64,000 bases of DNA from assembly GCA_022113835.1 (NCBI GenBank), contig JAILWY010000018.1, forward strand, positions 9,029,001 to 9,093,000, in the 5' to 3' direction. Of this stretch, positions 1-13,700 are shown piece by piece. Source of the DNA: Atopsyche davidsoni (lineage: Eukaryota; Arthropoda; Insecta; Trichoptera; Hydrobiosidae). The position numbers and the translations under genes were made by a program. The notes under the pieces are model-generated. The model searched no databases. It was not told where the DNA came from and saw only the letters and a program-made list of their open reading frames with translations. Numbering within the stretch: position 1 is the stretch's first letter; the number at the start of each line of letters is the position of its first letter.

Positions 1-991
1 AACACCTTCTCGGATTGCATACATAATGGGACTTATAGACCGCCCCGATCAAATGATAAATAGTTGATAAATGACTATGAAATACACTTGTGTATTGATG
101 CAGGAATGATTTTACGTTCAATAGGAAATAATTCACAGATGATGAACTCCTTCGCATCGTGCTAGAGGATAAAGGAGTACTTCATTCTCCTTTACAGTGG
201 ACCGCGCACGAGATGCATTTCAGGAAGTCTAACCACAGTTCATAATTTATAAACTTTTCCAATTAGTGGATTGATAAAACATTTCAAAAATATTTTTTTT
301 TATATTTCAAATAAACAAGCACTTTTAATTGACACACCCAATGTTAAAGCAAATCGTCCTCGACTAAACTTAAACAAGCGTAAGCTTAATTACATTAATT
401 TAGTATCCATCTGCTTCGGCAGATCAAACAGGGGACCCCTCGATCAAAAATCAACAATATTTTTTATTAAAAGCATGCCTTTGAGATGTACAGTGCATGA
501 AAAATAGTCTTAAACGTTTGTACAATAGAATATAAACAGGTCGAAGAAAACTAAATTATTAGTCAGTCAGTTCATGCCTTCACATTACCCAATTATGGTT
601 CGTTGTCCTAGAAGATACAAATATCATGTGAACGCCTTCCATATATTTTAAATATTTTTGTCTATTTAATATGGTTGTTCTCATGAGTAAATGATTGCAT
701 TCAAAAAACATGGAAAGAACTGACAAAGGGTAGTTAGTTATTCATATTGTTTTGGTATTCAATAGTAGCTTGAGATGTTTGAGGCTAATTTTTAAGAATT
801 AAAAAAGTAACGAATAAAGAAAATGTATTTTTTTAAAGATTTAAAAAATACAAAAAGAGATAATAAGAATTTTAATTTAAAATAATATTTTTTTGTAAGC
901 CTAACACATTTTTTGAAGAATGAAAAAAGTTAATCCTATTAAAATGACCCACAAAGGACGACGGCCACACAAGCAGCCCGCCTGCGCTAAG
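1..991. other. upstream flank of gsb, no gene seen
   Basis: AT-rich DNA with short chance open frames only. The last 60 bases before the TATA box turn GC-richer (ACGGCCACACAAGCAGCCCG). In Drosophila the neighbour on this side would be gsb-n on the opposite strand; none of its exons is visible here, so this would be the intergenic promoter flank. Confidence 0.5.
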
Positions 992-998
992 TATATAA
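992..998 (+). promoter_or_regulatory. gsb: TATA box of the gsb promoter
   Basis: TATATAA at 992-998 lies about 30 bases before ACATCAAACG, whose TCA at 1021-1023 fits an insect initiator. The leader becomes GC-rich soon after and contains no other comparable core promoter before the ATG at 1707. The site is inferred from spacing and motif; no transcript data support the exact start. Confidence 0.55.
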
Positions 999-1021
999 CA
1001 AGCTCGCCTATTTATCTACAT

Positions 1022-1706
1022 CAAACGTAAACCAAATCACACGTCTCAGGTAAAACTTAAATGGATTTACTTTTCATTAGCGGCGACATGCGAGCCTCGC
1101 GTGCTGCACACCGTGGACCGTTAGACCCCTCCTCTGCGGCCGCGGCCAATCAGGGGCCTCGCCTCGCCGGGGGGACCTCGGGCCCCTGGGCGGGTCCCCG
1201 GCGGCTCTGGGGCCTCCGCTGCGGCCCGCTGCTGAGCGCGCGTCTTGCGTCCCACCCGCACCCGCTGGCACGACGGGCCGAACGACAGAGATGCACGCGC
1301 AGCACCGCTCGATAAAGCGAGTCGATACCGAGAGGCGAGTCTACTCGTGCTCGCAAACGAGCGGGCAGCCGGAGGTGTCGCCGAGACGAGAAAGGGACGC
1401 AAGAGTCTGGAAGGAGAAGCGAGGTGCAAGAAAGAGGTTGACCACGGGCCGGTCAGTCAGTCGGTGACGTGGGACCTCAGCGCAAGTCAGCAGCCCGCGG
1501 CGACCACCAACCAGGCGCCACCCCCCGTCCACCCCTGCTATCCAGTGCCTTCCGTGCGTGACACAGAAAATGTTGTGATAACCAAGTGATCCTTTGAGTG
1601 TACAAGAACTGACTTTGTTCACGACTGACTGTTGGCCCTTTTGACATTTATCTAGTATCAATATTGAACTGTTTTGACTTTGACATTTAACCGAGCTGAA
1701 GACCTA
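1022..1706 (+). other. gsb: gsb 5' untranslated leader, GC-rich, with upstream ATGs
   Basis: About 685 nt separate the predicted transcription start from the gsb ATG. The middle (about 1080-1560) is strongly GC-rich, unlike the flanks. An upstream ATG at 1061 opens an 84-codon frame ending at 1315; it resembles no known protein and is best read as a uORF. A possible donor (CAG then GTAAAAC at 1050) means the leader could be shortened by splicing, with CAG acceptors available near 1490. Long structured leaders with uORFs usually lower translation, so this may be a control layer; that is inference. Confidence 0.5.
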
Positions 1707-1761
1707 ATGGCAGTTTCCACCCTAAATATGACCCCGTACTTCACCGGATATCCTTTCCAAG
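1707..1761 (+). CDS. gsb: gsb exon 1, start codon and N-terminal peptide
   Basis: The exon codes [18 protein letters not shown] plus the first base of a Gly codon. It ends CCTTTCCAAG before the donor GTAAGA at 1762 (phase 1). The ATG at 1707 is chosen because the peptide from this Met matches the gsb N-terminus. Its context has C at -3 and G at +4, which is not a strong start. A second in-frame ATG (Met8) lies at 1728. Confidence 0.93.
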
Positions 1762-4700
1762 GTAAGATTGCATTCTTTGATGTTTGAATAACTACAACGT
1801 TTGACTATTTATTTGATCATTAAAATATTCGTATAGCTTTATAGATATATATTTATTACTAAAAACAAACACAATTTCATACTTAGGGTAATTCACCGAA
1901 ACTAACTTTGACTACGTATGAATATTTATGATTTAATTCGAATTCTGGAATTCCATTCCCTTACTACTTATTTACATAAACTGAAAATGACTATTATCAC
2001 AATTGTTGGTTAATGGTAGATAAGCAAATATGCTTTCATGCTAGAGGTTGTTTATTTATAAATGCAATTAACTCTGGTAAACTCCATCTATACCTACTCA
2101 AGAGGTATTTCAGGTTTAAGAGAAATACGAACGGAAGATATTCATTCAGCTATTTGGTCAATATCGGATATTTCATGAATAGCACAAACCTCTGAATAGA
2201 CAATAATAATCCAGATTGAAGATCCTATTATCATTTTCCTATTCATCAATATCACAATCGAATTATTTGCCGATATTAGCTTTAGAAAGTCGTTAATATG
2301 GAATGCCAAAGATTCAAGAAATTTAATTTACAGATATTGTATTGATGGATGAATTTTGTATTGTAGAGTATTTCATTCAAATGTTTAAGTATCTTTTTTC
2401 CAATGAAGAATGACGTACAATTTATAAATAAAATGAAACTTGATTGGCTGTATTTCAAATTTTAATACATATCTATTGAATTTCTTGAATAGTTAAAAAA
2501 ATGAAACCAAAAGATATTTACAGACGTCGCTTAATTAAATTGGTAAACAAGATTCGTTTTTGGTTTTTGGGGGTAGGCTTTATAACTTATAGATTGATAA
2601 ATTGATTATGCACATGTTTTTTATACGCACACAATTCAAAGCATAAATTTAAAATTTACTGTAAAAAACTGCTATATATATATTTGTTTTAATTGTCAAA
2701 AATCTTACCGGACACCTCGAGTATGCGGAAACCTCATGTCCATTTAGACCCCCTCAGGGCGAAAATCCCGCTTAGCTCCGCCACAGTTATTTTCCTCCAC
2801 ACATATAAAAAATAAGCTTTGTTGGTTAAAAAATATTATATTTTGTACCACAAGTTCAGAAACAGGAGGTTTCCAAAATTGAAGAAATGACAATCATCAT
2901 CTAATATTTAAATGTAAGAAAAGTCAAGTTATAAATTGTATTTTTTCGGCGATTTATGTTTATTTAAAATTAATGATTTCTGATTATTATATGTTTTTTA
3001 AGACAAATATTTTTCAAAATTAACAATATAACTATGGTAGTTGACTAATAATAATATACGAAAACAAAACATTAGTAATAAATTTAACAAATACCTAGTT
3101 TGATAAATTATTTAAAATATGCAATCCTTGCAAATAGGTTAAAAACACATACACTTATTTTTTTGAAATCTTGCTTATTTAACAAAAAGAAAATATTCTT
3201 AAATGGAAGTTCAAATGTTTGCTGAAAACACGCATGCGTATTGAAAGGAATTCCGGTGAAAGGAACTGAAATAAGTAGGGACTGTAAATTACAATAAATG
3301 TTTATTGCTACCATATTTAGCAATAAAACACTTAAAATCCTGCTTAATGGTATGCCATATAAGTGTCAAGGGATCGTAAGGGAAGACTACAAAAAGAAAC
3401 AATGCTAAATTCTGGGGCTGCAGAAGCGCGTCGGGATCTCCGGGCGGCTCGGACTACGGAGCCGTTTGCTCATTTTCTGGAATTGTCTCAACAAAAAGAA
3501 TGAAAGTGAGCTAAAACGGGACCTGCTCACAAAAAATATGAAACAATACTCCTAAAAATTTCTCAAAAAAATATTGTATACATTAATTTAAGTTATATAG
3601 TAGCTAAACATATAGAAGTTACTAAATTATATTACATCTTAGTTTACTTGTAATTACGGTTTGTGATCGAAAGAAAACATGGAAGAGTATCTTATCACAA
3701 AAAATCATTTGAAAATGCATGTATGTTATACAAGAAATACTCAGGATTTCTGGTCAATAAAATGCGAGGTGTTGAAGCAAATCCTCTTGTACATCTGTGC
3801 TCTGTGTATCATTTATACGACCAGGGAAATAATGTTTCAATAATTGTATATGCTTATTATCAGCACCTGAAAACGTTATTAAATAAATAAAATAATTGAA
3901 ATATAGTCTGGCTAATATTAATTATTAACTTAACTATAAACTTATAATGTGTACCTAGAAAAAATACTTCCTTATCTTGCAATACGGATAGGTATATTTA
4001 TAGTCTCCTAGAAATTTCTTTTGAATATAACCTGTTGTTTTTTTATTTTTCATTTTTAAGCTTTAAGAAATTAAAATAAATAATCTGTATTTTGTTTAGT
4101 ATAGAATAAACTTATGAAAAAAATACGTCATCGCTTCGAATCTTCTATCGGCCGTCGAAAGAATGTGATTGACTATAGGCACGTGCGCCACAACACTATT
4201 CATGCCGGAGTCGATCAGCTCTATTGATCTGAAATCAACTTTTTTATTTTCATCATCCTGAGCCTTCGCCTCTTATAAAAAAATACATCACTCGTGAATA
4301 CGTTCACCCCGTTATGAAATGTTCCGGAGACACAGTTTGTTATTTTCATAATTTTTATTACAATGAGTAGCTTCATTCGAATAAAAAACTTATATTAATT
4401 ACACTTCTTGATTACTCGCGGCATCCGAACGCTGCACGTTGAAGATTAGCGTCTCGCGTACATAAAATTTAAATTACGACCACAAAACAACGTATAAATC
4501 ATAAGAGACATATAAATACACACATTAAGTGGCGGGACAAGCATTCCGCTCCATTATGACACCCCAATATAACAACAGATGTCATTCTCTTTTGACGCCT
4601 CCGCCACGGTGGGTTCTCATTTCCAAGTCGAAAAAAAAGGAAAACGCCGACAAGGCACAGGTAAATTTATGACTGTTTTAGTGGTAGACTTGCGGGATGC

Positions 4701-7700
4701 GTCCGGACTGCATTATGCGGTGGTGGTTTTATAGGACCCTTTGGAAATAGAGCGATTAGTTTTTAAAGACTCGAGGATTGAATTTTTTTCTGGAATAATG
4801 ACCGCGTATTGAGTACTCGTCGTTAAATATTGTAGTGTTTAACTAGCTTTACAAACCTCGATTATGAAAAGCGGCTAGGAACGAGCGCATATTCTACTTT
4901 TAACTGCCCAGGACGATCGCAAAAAAAGGAATAAATCAAAACGCTCTCCAGCTTAACAGAATGTAAGAGGGAATTATTATTTACGACAGCATAAAACAAA
5001 ATCTACGGCAAACAGTCCATGCAAACACGTAGTATAATGTATATGATAATCAAACTCGGCGACCCGGCACGGCTTATATCAAAGCCGAAATATTTTTATG
5101 CTTAAGTCCGCTCGGCTTAATGCCCAGGAATTAGCTTTAAGCGGCCGATCGCCGCCCTGGGCTGGCAGGGCTGCGGCCGCGGCCGACCCGCGCCTCCGGA
5201 CCTCTAAGGAATTGTTTACTTCTAGGATCTTATAATTTATTTAAAAATAAACTTTTTAAACTGTGGGCTTACAATAACTCTGCAATTTGGTATATTATAT
5301 TATAACCAAGCGTACTGAACTAATTTGCGAGGGAGTCACCCCTGAAAATCGACAGTCTGATGCATTTAAGATTATCATTGCAAGTCCAAAAACCTTATCG
5401 TAAAATCAGAATAAAAATTAGGTAATGTAAATACAGAGCCCAAGAAAGTGTACTGTACCCAAATCTCTTATCCTAGACTGAAATCAATACTGCAAAGCGT
5501 CTCAAAAAAAACCTGTATTAGCCGTGTTAAACTTTCGTATCCTGATGGATCAAATAATAGTATCGCGCGTGGCTCATCTTCGAGATTCTTGCAGTAGCTG
5601 ATTAACCACGCGGATTGCTCTGCTCGAGCATATTCGACGAATTACTAAATTATTATAAGAACAACTACAATATTAGCAGTTAATGGACGGGTACGGGCCA
5701 GGTCGTGTCAGCCGGTAGTTTCCCTGGGGCCGGGCGCTGTCGGCCCGTCACGAGCGGCCCTCGGCGCGTCGCAAAGCCCAGATTAATCTCGCCAACTCGC
5801 CCCGGAGGAGACGACCGACAAGCTGACGGATACTGACGCGCCTCGTGTAATACGACAAGCCGGGGCTGGTCCGCTCCACGCGATACTATCTTGATGTAAT
5901 ATTTATATCTCAGATAGTGAAGCGTGTTTTTTCATGTGCAAGTATACCTGTGGTTTGTTTTATGTAGATAAATTAATGAAGTTTGAACGCAAAAAATCTC
6001 ACGGGCCAAAATGACATCCAAATCTACATATGAGTTGTATGTTATTTTTATGTTGTGTCGGTGTTATTCGGTGCTGCTGATTTTTTAATAAACACACAAA
6101 TACTTATTACGAGTATGTCGAATATAAAAATTAAATTCGATTATTTACTTTACACATATTTATTTTGGATTTAAAATGTACTTATGATTTTTGGGTACAT
6201 ATCAAATATCTTCAAGTACTAACTAGTAAGACAAAAAGTTTATGTAGCCATTAATTAACAGATTGATTTTGTTTGTTATTAAAATCGTAATTTCTATAAA
6301 TATACATCATAATTGAATTACGCATGGCGCCACAATCGTTAGTGGATCTCACACACTCTAAATCATATTATAAATTTACCGCATTAAAATATTTACTATA
6401 AGTGTCTTTTGTTAACAAAATAATACAATTTAAAGGTACTTTAGGGATTGTCAAAAAACTAGATAGTTATTAAAAAAAAATAATCCGCTAGTATTATTTA
6501 TCTACCGCAAAGACATCCCTAGATTAGTTATCGGTTTTTAATGTGAATATATTCACTGCGTGCATTGCTAAATAACTTTTAAAAAAATTCTAAACACACA
6601 CTTATTAATTAACAATTTTTAACATTATGCACGATAAGTGTAATGATAAAAATTCACTTGCTCCAACAAAAAAACACACCATTAAAGTTAATTAACCATA
6701 TGATAAAAGGAATCCAATCACAGCATCTGGTCAGTATCAATTAGCGAATTCGATCCCGACACAATGCGGGTGCCCCGCGGAGCCCCCCGCGCCGCCCCTG
6801 GCTCCCGTGGCCGGGCTCGCCTCACAAAGGGCGGCGGATCCGTTTTCGCTGAAGTCCCGGCCCCTGAAACGTACGGATTTCACTTTATTAATAGACCCAC
6901 TCGTCATTAGGAAACAATGCAGACCCGCGGACACGGCGGGCCCGAAAACAGAAGGCATGTAAAAACATAAAAACTCAACGTTGTTGTGGCCGGTTCTTAT
7001 TTGTTGAAAAAACGTTGAAAATATTGCTACATATTATGTTCGGGGAATTCCCAACAGTAATATTAAATTCAGGCGCTGACTGATGTCGGTAAAAATATTT
7101 ATGTGCTGAATATGCATTGTATTTTTTTTTGCTGTTATGTATTATTTATATTTATCACACTTGGTATATACACTAGTAAAATTTTGAACAAATTTAACTT
7201 CTTGCTTTAATTAAGTATTAAAATATCGATTGTACTTTATTTAAATGAAAATAGATAAACCTGACATTTTAAAATAAATATAAAAGGGCACGTTTTTTCA
7301 TTACTTACAAATATAAACAAAAAAATAAGCTAAAGAATATGAACAGATTCTATTTCCACCAACAATGCATTTTAAAATAAAAATGTAACAAGAAACAAAG
7401 CAATTGAAAAAGCTTGTTCATCCACGTTGGTTGTCTTTATAAATAGTAATATTTTTTGCAATTAATAAAGTATTATGGAGAAATGATCAGCCAGTCGCTA
7501 AGTTTAAAAACTAATCACAATAAGTGGCGGTTTGTATCGGAGCGGGGGTGGCGGTTGTTTCCATTTTCGCAAATCCGGGATGGACTCATTTATCACGGGA
7601 ACGACCCGAGCCTGCGGGGGTGCGGGCGGCCTTTGAAGGATCCCGATTGAAATCAATAATCATCTTCTGTGGGAACATGGAAGCGCCACACCAATTTAAT

Positions 7701-10700
7701 GTCTTCTTTCAAAGCTTTAATAACTTCAGTGCCATATAAAAAATCGGTGTCAGCTAACCTAAAAAAATAAGATAAATTGTATAATTTTTTATCTGTTATA
7801 TTTATATAATTATATTTAATATATACGCTACAAACAGAATGTACGGAGAATGCTAAGAGTTTGCTAATAATATCTTGTGTTGGACTTTGAAGCCAAGACA
7901 CTGTATCGTTACCGTTCAGGATGTGATACAGGTCAAAACGAAGACAAATAATTATATTGTTAACCAGTTATCTGTATATCGCATAGCTTGGATGCAAACC
8001 ACTAGTTGTTATATTAACTTCTAACCGTTATCTCGGTTAAACTATATGTTATGTTTTACAGTTAATAGTTTATTTCTGTAAGTAGTTTTTGAAATTCAGT
8101 ATGGAAATATGAGCTGAGTTATAGCCCAAGGAGAATAATCGTTTAAAGACTTAAAAAATAAATTATTTATATGTGTTCGGACACCATTTTCTTATAGTTT
8201 GAATAATTCAATATGTATTTTTTTTCTATGTTTTCCGCTAAGATAACTAGGTAATAAATTCATACTTTTAATGTACTTGACAACAAATAAAAAACACACA
8301 AAAATGTCTCTCTGTCTGTCAAATCAATCAAAAAGCCAAAATGAAAACTTCACCATTCATACCGAGTCATATGGGCAGCGTTTAAATGATTAAAAAAGAG
8401 CTCAGGAATTCCATAAAGAAAAAAACAAAACAGCCTACTAGAGCGGCCGTAAAAAGGAAAAGAAGAAGAGGAGGAGGCCAGAGAGACGGAGCGACGGAGC
8501 GACGGAGCGACGGCTATCCCCGTGAACCGAACAGATTTGTCGGAGATTGCGATGAAAACGGGAATTAGTGGCAACACATAATACATGATACATGGCGGGT
8601 CCGAGCGCAGATCAAAGGCGCCGCGCGGGACTCTTTTAGCCGCATAATATGATCGGCCGACCCACTCCGCGCCGCCCCCCGGAGCTGCGGGACGTGCGCC
8701 GCGCCGGCTCGGGCTAAATGCAGATATTTGTGCAAACGCACATCTAGCAAATCACGCGCAATTGTTGCACGCGGAATGCGCTCACCCACGCTTCAACACG
8801 ACACCTAGAAAACAACGCTTGTACAATGTAAAAAAAGATACCCTAAAAATAAATATTTCATTACTTTCCTGAAATCGCGATCTTAAAACAATACATTTTT
8901 TTAAAATTTTAATATACGCATCAGTGATTCCTAAAAAAAAAACAAAAAAAAAGCATCTTCAGTATAATTTATGCTTTAGTCTTAGTAATATTTTTAATTG
9001 CAACTATTTGAATTCAAAGGTTAAAATATTTTTGGTAAGAATTAAATAATAACATTATTAATAAAATTGATCGACGTTGGTCGGCGCATTTTGTCTCGAC
9101 GCCGGGGCCTCGCGCCGCGAGAGTTGACGAAGAGAGCCAGGGGTGAAGAAAGACGAGCGACTCTTCATTGCCTTAAACGCCGACCGACGCCCACCTGTGC
9201 GCTCGCGGCCAGGGCACCGGCGCACACCCACCGAAGAATCGATATTAATAAATATTACATATTATTCAAAATTATATATTTCAATACAAACCTCGAAGTA
9301 CAGTAAGTTTTAACATTTCAATAGGTTAATATATACTTTATCAAATTCAACGTTTTTATCATAAAAATTACTCAAAACGATGATAAATTCTACTAATTCA
9401 AATAATCTTAATATGTGTAATTAAACTTTTATTTTACAATAATATTTTATAATTCAGTACAATCTATGTAGTCGGTTCAGCTACAAATACATCGTAGTTA
9501 TAATGCGGCTTCGAAAAACCAATAGGATTTAATTTTGTATCAATGAGAGATTAAAAAGATCCCCCGATAACAATAGTGTAATTTAAACACATCGCTGATC
9601 GAAGAATTACGTTTTTTTAAATTTTTTTTGAAAAAATTGATCGGAAATCGATGCAATCCCTGCGCTTACCCCGCACTGACGGGGAGCGACAGGGACGGCG
9701 CGCCGGGAGAGAGGAGGCGCGCTGCGGGCCGCAGGTAATGCTTTGTCCGCGGCAAACTTCACAGGAACCGCTGTCGTAAACTGCAACCGGCACAGGGCAC
9801 GCCGGCGACGTACGAAGTGCGCTTCGTGAGCTTGTCGCTAATGTGAAATATCGTGTTTGCTGAATTAAATCCGCGATAAATTTAACTTAACGGCGGAATA
9901 TGCTTCCCCATTAAATTTAAACGCCGCTTGATGTTGTACTTTTAATAATATACAGTCTCATTAAACATATCTGATTAGTGAATTAAAAATATGTAAATTT
10001 AATTTAACAAAACGTATGGTTTTGTAAATTATGTTTAAATGGACACAAAAATATGAACAACTGAGAGAATATATATATTCTAATAAAAATTGCCCAAATA
10101 TTTAACCCTGTTTATATATAATGTTTTGACTCTCGAATATTTTCTTAAAAGAATCTATGTTTAAACTCGATCTAAATATTTTTTTAATGTCAACAATAAA
10201 ACAAGCAATATCCGCAAGTTTTTGGCATCAACATCAACAGCAACAACAATATTTATTATTTTAGATTGGCATGCTTACCATCACGAAATATGATTTTTTT
10301 CCTGTAAATGCTTACTTGTCAGTATTTATCAATTGAAACAATTAAAATAAATATCAAATAATATCGTCATTTTTGAATCTAATGCTAACACACAATTTTA
10401 AATTAATTATTTAATATTATAGATATATATTTAATTATCAAATATGAATCGAAATATGGTAAGCAAAAGTATTTCAAACAGCATAAATATCAGCTCTGCG
10501 GTTGTATTAAAATCAAGTTCTGACTAATATATTTTCTGTCACTTGAATATTTCCAATAAAAATAAACCAAGCCGAGCTTCGGCGCGCACCAAAGACACCA
10601 GGGCTTGAAATTTGAAACCTGGTTTATGGCTGTTAGGAGGAGAAGTAATTAACTTATTTCCACTGAAGGGCGGCGGCCGGGGACGCGGGGACGAGGGGCC

Positions 10701-13700
10701 TCACCTCGAGAGCCCGCGCGGGCTAGACTGGTCGGCACCTCTCCCAACAAAATCACCCGGTTATTTTTATGGACCTCATATGCGCTTTTAATATTTTTAG
10801 ACCTTTTTGTTAGGTCTTAAGGTTACGATCGTATAAAAAGTTTCATTTCGTTTTACGCTGTGATATATCATAAGATATATTATTCCTTATAGAAGAGTGA
10901 ATGAACTTTTTTATAAATATTATATAGACGACGTACGAAAAACTTTCTAGATCTTTAGATAACGTTTAATGTCTAAAGCCAAAAAAACGGTGCTATGAAT
11001 CATCCATGTATTTAATAATTTATGTATGTTTAAAACGTTAAAAAACGAATAAAAAATCTTAAAAACACCAAATATGTATTAATTTGTTTAGAAATGTTTT
11101 CAACAAGTTTTGTTTGCTTGAGTAAAGTTATAATCAGCGATGTTGGAGTGTTACGCTCATCGCATCCCTATTATTTTAGCATAAGTAAGTATATATTTAT
11201 TGCTGAACTTTTCTCAACAGCCCTTTATGTTTTGAGCCCAACCTTATTAAATTATTGCTAAGCGTCTATAAAAGCTTTAAAATTTAATTGTTCAAAAGTC
11301 AAGGCACTATTAACTCCATTCGTTTCTATTTATAGTTAATAAACTGTTTATAGTATAATTTTAAAAATTAATTTGTATTCGTTTTTAGTTTTAAAATAAG
11401 ATTTAGAAAAGTTTTACAATCAAAAGAGCAGTACGAAGCAGAAGACAGCCACAAATTTAATAATACTTATTCGCCATTAGTTCTTATAAAAACATGTAAT
11501 TCATATTGCACCTCGGCATCTAATGATCTCGATTCACACAATTCGGTAATGTACCTATCTAATGATCAAGCGGTGATCAATAATCTCGGAGGCACATAAT
11601 GCTTGGAGGTGTCTCGGGCAGGTACTCCGTTGAGTCACCCAAGGCTGATTCGTCGATGACTTTATAGATTTTATTATCTTATGATCTCACTTGTGAACAT
11701 TATTAAACTCGTTGAAAGATATCTCCCAGTTAATGGCTTTTTTGGAATATTTTAATATATTTTTAATATGTTTTTAAAATTATTATGATTTATTATCTTA
11801 ATTTATTGGCATAATATATTAAAATTAAAATGAAATTAAGCATGTGTATATTTAGATGTCTTAAACTTTAATAGTTTCAAACATGTTAGAAACAGCTCTA
11901 TACTAACAAATGAATTTATATTGTATGTACAACATATATTAAGGCATATTTTGTCTCCTTAAAAATGAACACAAAGAAGATTATATTTTTGCTCAGATAT
12001 TTATTTTTTGAAAAAATCAATTCTCATTTTTTTTAGGAAAAATATGGCTATTTCCTATTTATCATAAAACATTGATTATAACCAGAATATTTGATTTATT
12101 GAAAATTTCACACTTTCTATTAGCAGGTTAAAAAATGCAAGTATTATAACCCTTAAATAGATTTGGTTCAAATATATCACATTCACATTTACTGGGCATA
12201 ATATATTATTTATCAATACTGAAAAAAATACTTATCTAGCTTCTTCGATGCAGCGGGATAGTTTTTTATACAAAAAAATCTAAGTGTAAATGTTTAAATT
12301 ATCAGTGCTTTAAATAAATATGTAAACACATATTATCACAATAGTAAATATAAAAATAGTTTACCGTGTTATGCCCAAGTAATTGAAGTGAGTGCGATTT
12401 GGCGACTCATAGGTTGATTGATGCTTACATAAAGGTACTTACCTTTAAGTAATGCAGCGGTCGAAGAGTGTATTTTGATTCGAGGTGTAATTACTAATAA
12501 GCAACGTTGAGTGCTGCAACTAGGGCACGGTTCGTAGGAGGCGATTACATAATATTATGACCTAATTTGCCACTTTTTAAACGCTAAAAAAATCGTCAGT
12601 TTCAACACAATGCGGCGCGCATAGTTATTTATGATCATAATTGTTGTTGTAAATAATCTGTTAAAGGAACGCCAAGAATTAAACGACCATTACATAGCCC
12701 CTGCGTGAAATGGTTCTCCATACAAGTAAATTAGTGAATTAAACCTCAGGTAAATATAGTCGGTGGGCCGCCGTAGGATACGCACTTTATTTAATGTTAT
12801 ATCACCTCGGACCATTAGCGGTACTCGTTCATCTCGCGTATAAAAGTATATTTGTGAAAAGAAAAGAAAAACCAACACTTACATTTTCTAAATTAAGATA
12901 GTGTACACAGCACTTTAATAAATTGCGCCCTTATTCACCAAAGGGCGCCATAGTTATGATGGTATTGTATAAAAAGCAATAAGGTATTTGTTTACTTGCG
13001 AAGTCTCCAGTAAGCCCGAAAACTTATTATCACAATATAAAATCCACATGCGCCAATACCTCGATTGTGTTTTGTTTATTTTCTAGTAATTTTTGTATCA
13101 AAGTTTGCTGGTATTGGCGCAACAGCTGCGCCAAGAATCTCGGTTCTGTGATTATAATCAGAAAGACGGTCCCGGGGCAGTCCTCCGCCGAGGCCGAGGG
13201 CTGGTGGAAAGGCATCTGCTCGAGTAGGCAGTCATTAATATTAATTCATTCGGGTCGTTAATTTGAAAATCAGCATCTAAATTGACGGAGAATATGAAGG
13301 CTCCTCTGGATGTGACAAAAGCAATTTAATCAAAATTAATTTTGAATTGATTGCTTTTCTCTTATTTGTTTTCCTAATAGAGCTATAAAACAGTAAGCAT
13401 GGTTTTACCCAAGAAATTTATAGATATTGCAATAGGACATAATATAGTTTTATATTTTACCTAACTTATGATTGGCTGGTACTTTTTAGTCCGTTTTCAT
13501 TGACCATATGTTTGTTCATGGACGATTTCCCCATTCCATAGTTTTATTTGTCTATGTTAGACCCTGCTTCCAGGTATGTAGTGTATAAATGTTGTGCAGT
13601 TTTTTTTAAACTTTTGTTCGTGTTTTTTTGCGTTAAATAATAATTATTTTTGTGTATATGTCTATCTGATTGGTTAATGCATCAGTTTCAACTTGTCAGC

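Noticed and set aside
1245..1589. 114-codon frame in the gsb leader
   Set aside because: It begins at TTG, not ATG, lies in the GC-rich leader, and resembles no known protein.
2690..2800. Segment ending TTAGCTCCGCCACAG, reminiscent of transposon tails with a CCGCCACTG-like end
   Set aside because: Too short and degenerate to name an element, with no terminal repeats or target duplications visible.
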